Source: an uncultured Prosthecobacter sp. (GTDB taxonomy: Bacteria; Verrucomicrobiota; Verrucomicrobiia; Verrucomicrobiales; Verrucomicrobiaceae). Taken from it: a DNA stretch of 7,817 nt. The position numbers and the translations under genes were made by a program. Below the pieces are notes generated by a model, which saw only the letters and a list, made by a program, of their open reading frames with translations, searched no databases and was not told the DNA's origin. The stretch lies in NCBI GenBank assembly GCA_947523045.1, contig CANNUR010000134.1:1-7817 (forward strand). Direction: 5' to 3'. Below, piece after piece: positions 5,404 through 7,817 of the stretch; position 1 is the stretch's first letter, and each line of letters opens with the position of its first letter.

Positions 5404-6093
5404 TCAGGGCGGCGGCGGCTTGGCGCCTTCGCTGGCGGCCCGGCGTTCGCGCGCGGCCTGGAACTCGGCGCCGATGGCCTCGCGGTAGGTCTTGCGCAGG
5501 GCATGCAGGGCCTCGATGCGGGCTTCGCCCTCACGGGTTTTCAGGAGATCGAAGGCCTCGCGCAGCGCCGGTTGGGCCATGACGCGCTCGTGCATCTGAC
5601 GCGTTTCCTCGCGTCGTTCGGGACGTGAAAAGGCCTGCAGTTCGGAGGCCATGCGGGCAACGACGGCCTCCGGAAAATTCGGGGCCTCCGGAGGTGGCAG
5701 CGGCGGCAGCTTGCTGGGGTCAAAACCCTCCCTGGGTTCGAGGCGGGCGAGGATGGCGGCAGCTTCCGGATCGGTTTTTTGCAGGGCCTCACGGATGACG
5801 CGGCGCATGGTGTCGTTGGCGCGCATGGCCTCGTCGCGGGCGGCGATGACCTCGGGACGGTTCCAGACGCGGTCGAGCGCGTCGCGCACCTTGCGGCGTT
5901 CCGGCTCGGGCAGCTTGTCGAAGCCGTCGTGGCGCGGTGGCCGGCCGAAGCCTCCGAAGCCGCCCCGCCATTCGGGGCGAGGTGGTTTGTCGGACTCGCC
6001 CTTGGGTGGTGCGGTCGTGGGGGGGGGCTCGGCGGCGCTGGCGTAGAGAGCCAGGGCGAGCAGGGCGCCTGTGAGGGCGGAAACGGGGATCAT
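5404..6093 (-). CDS. Exported proline-rich helical protein, function unknown
   Basis: I do not recognise a definite family. The 229-aa protein begins with a signal peptide, MIPVSALTGALLALALYASA, with likely cleavage near ASA-AE (residues 18-22). A Pro/Gly-rich segment (22-56) includes EPPPTTAPP and WRGGFGGFGRPP. Two charged helical regions follow (about 60-118 and 140-220), rich in Arg and Glu, joined by a proline-rich hinge (LPPLPPPEAP), and the tail is PPPP. This resembles the helical periplasmic Spy/CpxP or heavy-metal-sensor type, but I see no clear LTxxQ motif, so that is only a possibility. The frame opens at 6150, but ATG 6093 starts directly at the signal peptide. A run of nine C encodes PPP right after the cleavage site. 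It lies 90 bp downstream of cysC on the same strand and ends tail-to-tail with hldD. Confidence 0.78.
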   Translation of the reverse strand: MIPVSALTGALLALALYASAAEPPPTTAPPKGESDKPPRPEWRGGFGGFGRPPRHDGFDKLPEPERRKVRDALDRVWNRPEVIAARDEAMRANDTMRRVIREALQKTDPEAAAILARLEPREGFDPSKLPPLPPPEAPNFPEAVVARMASELQAFSRPERREETRQMHERVMAQPALREAFDLLKTREGEARIEALHALRKTYREAIGAEFQAARERRAASEGAKPPPP

Positions 6094-6146
6094 GGCAGGC
6101 AAGGTGGCGGGCGGCGAGGGTTGCGCAAGCGTGCGGGGCGGCGAGT

Positions 6147-6173
6147 GCAACCCCGGCCTGCACCGGGAGTTGC
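6147..6173 (-). terminator. Hairpin after cysC, without a T-tract
   Basis: On the minus strand, starting 10 nt after the cysC stop, GCAAC-T-CCCGG pairs with CCGGG-GTTGC across a 6-nt loop, giving ten base pairs with one bulged T. No T-run follows, so it is not a canonical intrinsic terminator. It could slow transcription, protect the cysC mRNA 3' end, or act with Rho. It lies 53 bp before the exported-protein gene. Confidence 0.35.
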
Positions 6174-6183
6174 GCCGGGTCGG

Positions 6184-6777
6184 CTAGACGGTGACCCGGG
6201 TGAGCACGGCCTCGACCAGTCGTCGGGTGCATTCAGCCACGTCCCAGGCGTCGGTGTCGAGCAGCAGGGCCGGAGGCGCGTCGGGTTCCTCGAAGGCGGA
6301 ATCCTTGCCGGTGAAGTTGGCCAGGGCGTTGGCCTTGGCCTTGGCGTACAGGCCCTTGACGTCGCGCGCGGCGCAGGTGCTGTATGAGCAGCGCACGTAC
6401 ACGTCCAGCAGGTCGTTGGCGGGAATGATGTCGCGCACCATTCGGCGCATCGTGTTGAGCGGGGTGATAAAACTGCAGATCACGACACTGCCCGTCTCCA
6501 GGGCCAGGCGCGCCACTTCGGCGGCGCGGCGGAGGTTTTCCATGCGATCCTGTTCGGTGAAGCCGAGGCCGCGGTTGAGGCCGTTGCGCAGGACGTCGCC
6601 GTCCAGATTCAGCGCCAGCCGGCCGGCCCGGTGCAGGGCGCCGGCAAGTTCGTTGGCAAGGGTCGATTTGCCTGCTCCGGACAGGCCGTACAGCCAGACC
6701 ACCCGTCCGTGCTGTCCGAGCAGGCGTTCCTTGTCCGCGCGCGTGACGGTGAAGACGGGATTGACCAGATGAGCCAT
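6184..6777 (-). CDS. cysC: Adenylyl-sulfate kinase
   Basis: APS kinase phosphorylates adenosine 5'-phosphosulfate to PAPS with ATP, for cytoplasmic sulfate assimilation or for sulfotransferases. The protein is 197 aa, a normal length for a free-standing CysC. Visible motifs are the P-loop GLSGAGKST (31-39), LDGDVLRNGLN (58-68), GFTEQDRMENLRR (72-84), RDVKGLYAKA (138-147) and FTGKDSAFEEP (155-165), all typical of the APS-binding and lid regions. Where the E. coli enzyme has the phosphorylatable serine in FISP, this one has threonine (FITP, T105). ATG 6777 gives a normal N-terminus; no Shine-Dalgarno is visible, and only a poor -35/-10 pair can be proposed. The transaldolase terminator lies upstream, so cysC is probably its own unit. 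No ATP sulfurylase (cysD/cysN/sat) or sulfotransferase is in view. Confidence 0.96.
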   Translation of the reverse strand: MAHLVNPVFTVTRADKERLLGQHGRVVWLYGLSGAGKSTLANELAGALHRAGRLALNLDGDVLRNGLNRGLGFTEQDRMENLRRAAEVARLALETGSVVICSFITPLNTMRRMVRDIIPANDLLDVYVRCSYSTCAARDVKGLYAKAKANALANFTGKDSAFEEPDAPPALLLDTDAWDVAECTRRLVEAVLTRVTV

Positions 6778-6845
6778 GGGCCTGCTATCTGGTCATGGGC
6801 GCGCCTTTGCAAGGCGGTTTTGCGGGCGGAGCGTCGTCGGAACAC

Positions 6846-6875
6846 AAAAAAGCGCCGCCCCGGCGGGGCGGCGCT
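6846..6875 (-). terminator. Intrinsic terminator of the transaldolase gene
   Basis: On the minus strand a perfect 11-bp GC-rich stem, AGCGCCGCCCC and its complement (6851-6861 and 6865-6875 on the plus strand), closes a 3-nt loop and runs into a run of T (plus-strand A, 6846-6851). It begins 14 nt after the transaldolase stop. This is a textbook Rho-independent terminator and separates transaldolase from cysC. Confidence 0.93.
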
Positions 6876-6889
6876 GAAGCCGGAAGCCC

Positions 6890-7817
6890 TTACAGGCAGG
6901 AGGCGATGAGCTGCTCGAGCTTGACGATGTCCTTGCCGAAGTTGCGGATGCCCTCGGCGGTTTTTTCCGTGGCCATGGCGTCCTCATTGAACAGCCAGCG
7001 GAAGGATTTCTCGTCGCAGGCGATGCGTTCGATCTTGGCGGCCTTGGCGGCGCCGGCATCGAGTTTGCGGGCAAGCGGTTCGTCGCTGGCCTGCAGTTCG
7101 CCGAGCAGGCCGGGGCTGATCGTCAGCAGGTCGCAGCCGGCGAGTTCAGTGATCTCGCCCTTGTTGCGGAAGCTGGCGCCCATGACCTCGGTCGTGTAAC
7201 CAAAGTGCTTGTAGTAATTGAAGATCTGCGTCACCGACTGCACGCCGGGGTCTTCGGCGGGGCCGTAGTCCTTGCCGGTACTTTTCTTGTACCAGTCGAG
7301 GATGCGGCCGACGAAGGGCGAGATGAGCTTGATGCCACCCTCGGCGCAGGCGACGGCCTGGACGAGGCTGAACAGCAGGGTGAGATTGCAGTTGATGCCT
7401 TCCTTCTGGAGGATCTCGGCGGCCTTGATGCCTTCCCAAGTGGAGGCGATTTTGATCAGCACGCGCTCGCGGGGGATGCCGGCGGCCTCGTACAGGCCGA
7501 TGAGATGGCGCGCCTTGTCGACGTTGCCCTGGATGTCAAAGGACAGGCGGGCGTCGACCTCGGTGGAGACGCGGCCAGGGACGATCTTGAGGATTTCCAG
7601 GCCGAACAGGATCAGAATGCGATCCATGATGGCTTCGATCTTGGCAGCACCGGCGAGCGGGCTGTTTTTGTGTTCGGCGACGGCCTGGTCGACGAGCGAC
7701 TTGTACTCGGGCTTCTGCGAGGCCTGGAGGATGAGCGATGGGTTGGTGGTGGCGTCCTGCGGCTTGTAGGCCTTCATGGCCTCGACATCGCCGGTATCCG
7801 CCACCACGGTCGTGTAC
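6890..7817 (-). CDS. tal: Transaldolase, 5' end off window
   Basis: Transaldolase moves a dihydroxyacetone unit between sedoheptulose-7-phosphate and glyceraldehyde-3-phosphate to give erythrose-4-phosphate and fructose-6-phosphate (non-oxidative pentose phosphate pathway, cytoplasm). The 308 visible residues follow E. coli TalB closely: [10 protein letters not shown] at the edge, with the catalytic Asp; [28 protein letters not shown], with the catalytic Glu; [12 protein letters not shown], with the Schiff-base Lys; [35 protein letters not shown]; and [12 protein letters not shown]. By comparison with TalB (317 aa), about ten N-terminal residues lie beyond 7817. GTG 7807 is not the start, because the conserved YTT continues upstream of it. 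The length and motifs place it in the classical TalB-type subfamily, not the short TalC/MipB type. A strong terminator follows the stop. Confidence 0.97.
   Translation of the reverse strand, partial: YTTVVADTGDVEAMKAYKPQDATTNPSLILQASQKPEYKSLVDQAVAEHKNSPLAGAAKIEAIMDRILILFGLEILKIVPGRVSTEVDARLSFDIQGNVDKARHLIGLYEAAGIPRERVLIKIASTWEGIKAAEILQKEGINCNLTLLFSLVQAVACAEGGIKLISPFVGRILDWYKKSTGKDYGPAEDPGVQSVTQIFNYYKHFGYTTEVMGASFRNKGEITELAGCDLLTISPGLLGELQASDEPLARKLDAGAAKAAKIERIACDEKSFRWLFNEDAMATEKTAEGIRNFGKDIVKLEQLIASCL

Noticed and set aside
4467..5582. A 371-codon plus-strand open frame, longer than hldD itself
   Set aside because: It overlaps hldD in another frame, is Arg-, Ala- and Gly-rich and has no recognisable domain, while hldD has every family motif. 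It is a GC-rich shadow.
5779..6387. A 202-codon plus-strand open frame spanning the exported gene and the end of cysC
   Set aside because: It runs antisense through two genes and is rich in Gly, Ala and Val, with no domain.

Overview
The window is GC-rich and codes densely on both strands. It looks like chromosomal DNA from a Gram-negative bacterium, because it carries an ADP-heptose epimerase for LPS core, a lipoprotein signal and UppP. Two signs point to Verrucomicrobiota, perhaps class Opitutae: a short PUR/DUF3276 protein, a family known to me from Bacteroidetes, Spirochaetes and Verrucomicrobia, and a small ORF ending in a VPDSG-type exosortase sorting signal, a variant described from an Opitutae genome. 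This placement is inference; no rRNA or marker gene is present.

Layout. Positions 1-2136 (minus strand) form a tight cluster read uppP > DUF2062 membrane protein > NYN-domain protein, the last running off the left edge. A 209-bp divergent intergenic region (2137-2345), the longest gene-free stretch, separates it from plus-strand yqeY. A strong sigma70-type promoter then precedes the PUR-domain gene. Next comes a DUF3313-like lipoprotein gene (3234-4047) broken twice by exact tandem duplications, 8 bp in the lipobox and 32 bp near the C-terminus. Each shifts the frame, and removing one copy of each restores a clean 257-aa lipoprotein. Facing it is a 72-aa minus-strand ORF with signal peptide and VPDSG tail, whose predicted promoter is overlaid by a perfect 27-bp AT-rich palindrome. 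Then comes hldD (plus), whose stop codon abuts that of a convergent exported proline-rich protein. Last are cysC (minus) and transaldolase (minus, 5' end off the right edge, with a clear intrinsic terminator).

How the genes relate. UppP recycles the undecaprenyl carrier used for peptidoglycan and surface glycans. HldD completes ADP-heptose for LPS core. Transaldolase interconverts sedoheptulose-7-phosphate, the starting point of the ADP-heptose pathway, although it lies in a separate transcription unit. CysC makes PAPS for sulfate assimilation or sulfation. Most of this is ordinary housekeeping. The stretch worth a second look is 3234-4323: the doubly duplicated lipoprotein gene, the miniature exosortase substrate and its palindrome. 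I see no tRNA, rRNA, CRISPR array, insertion sequence or phage gene.
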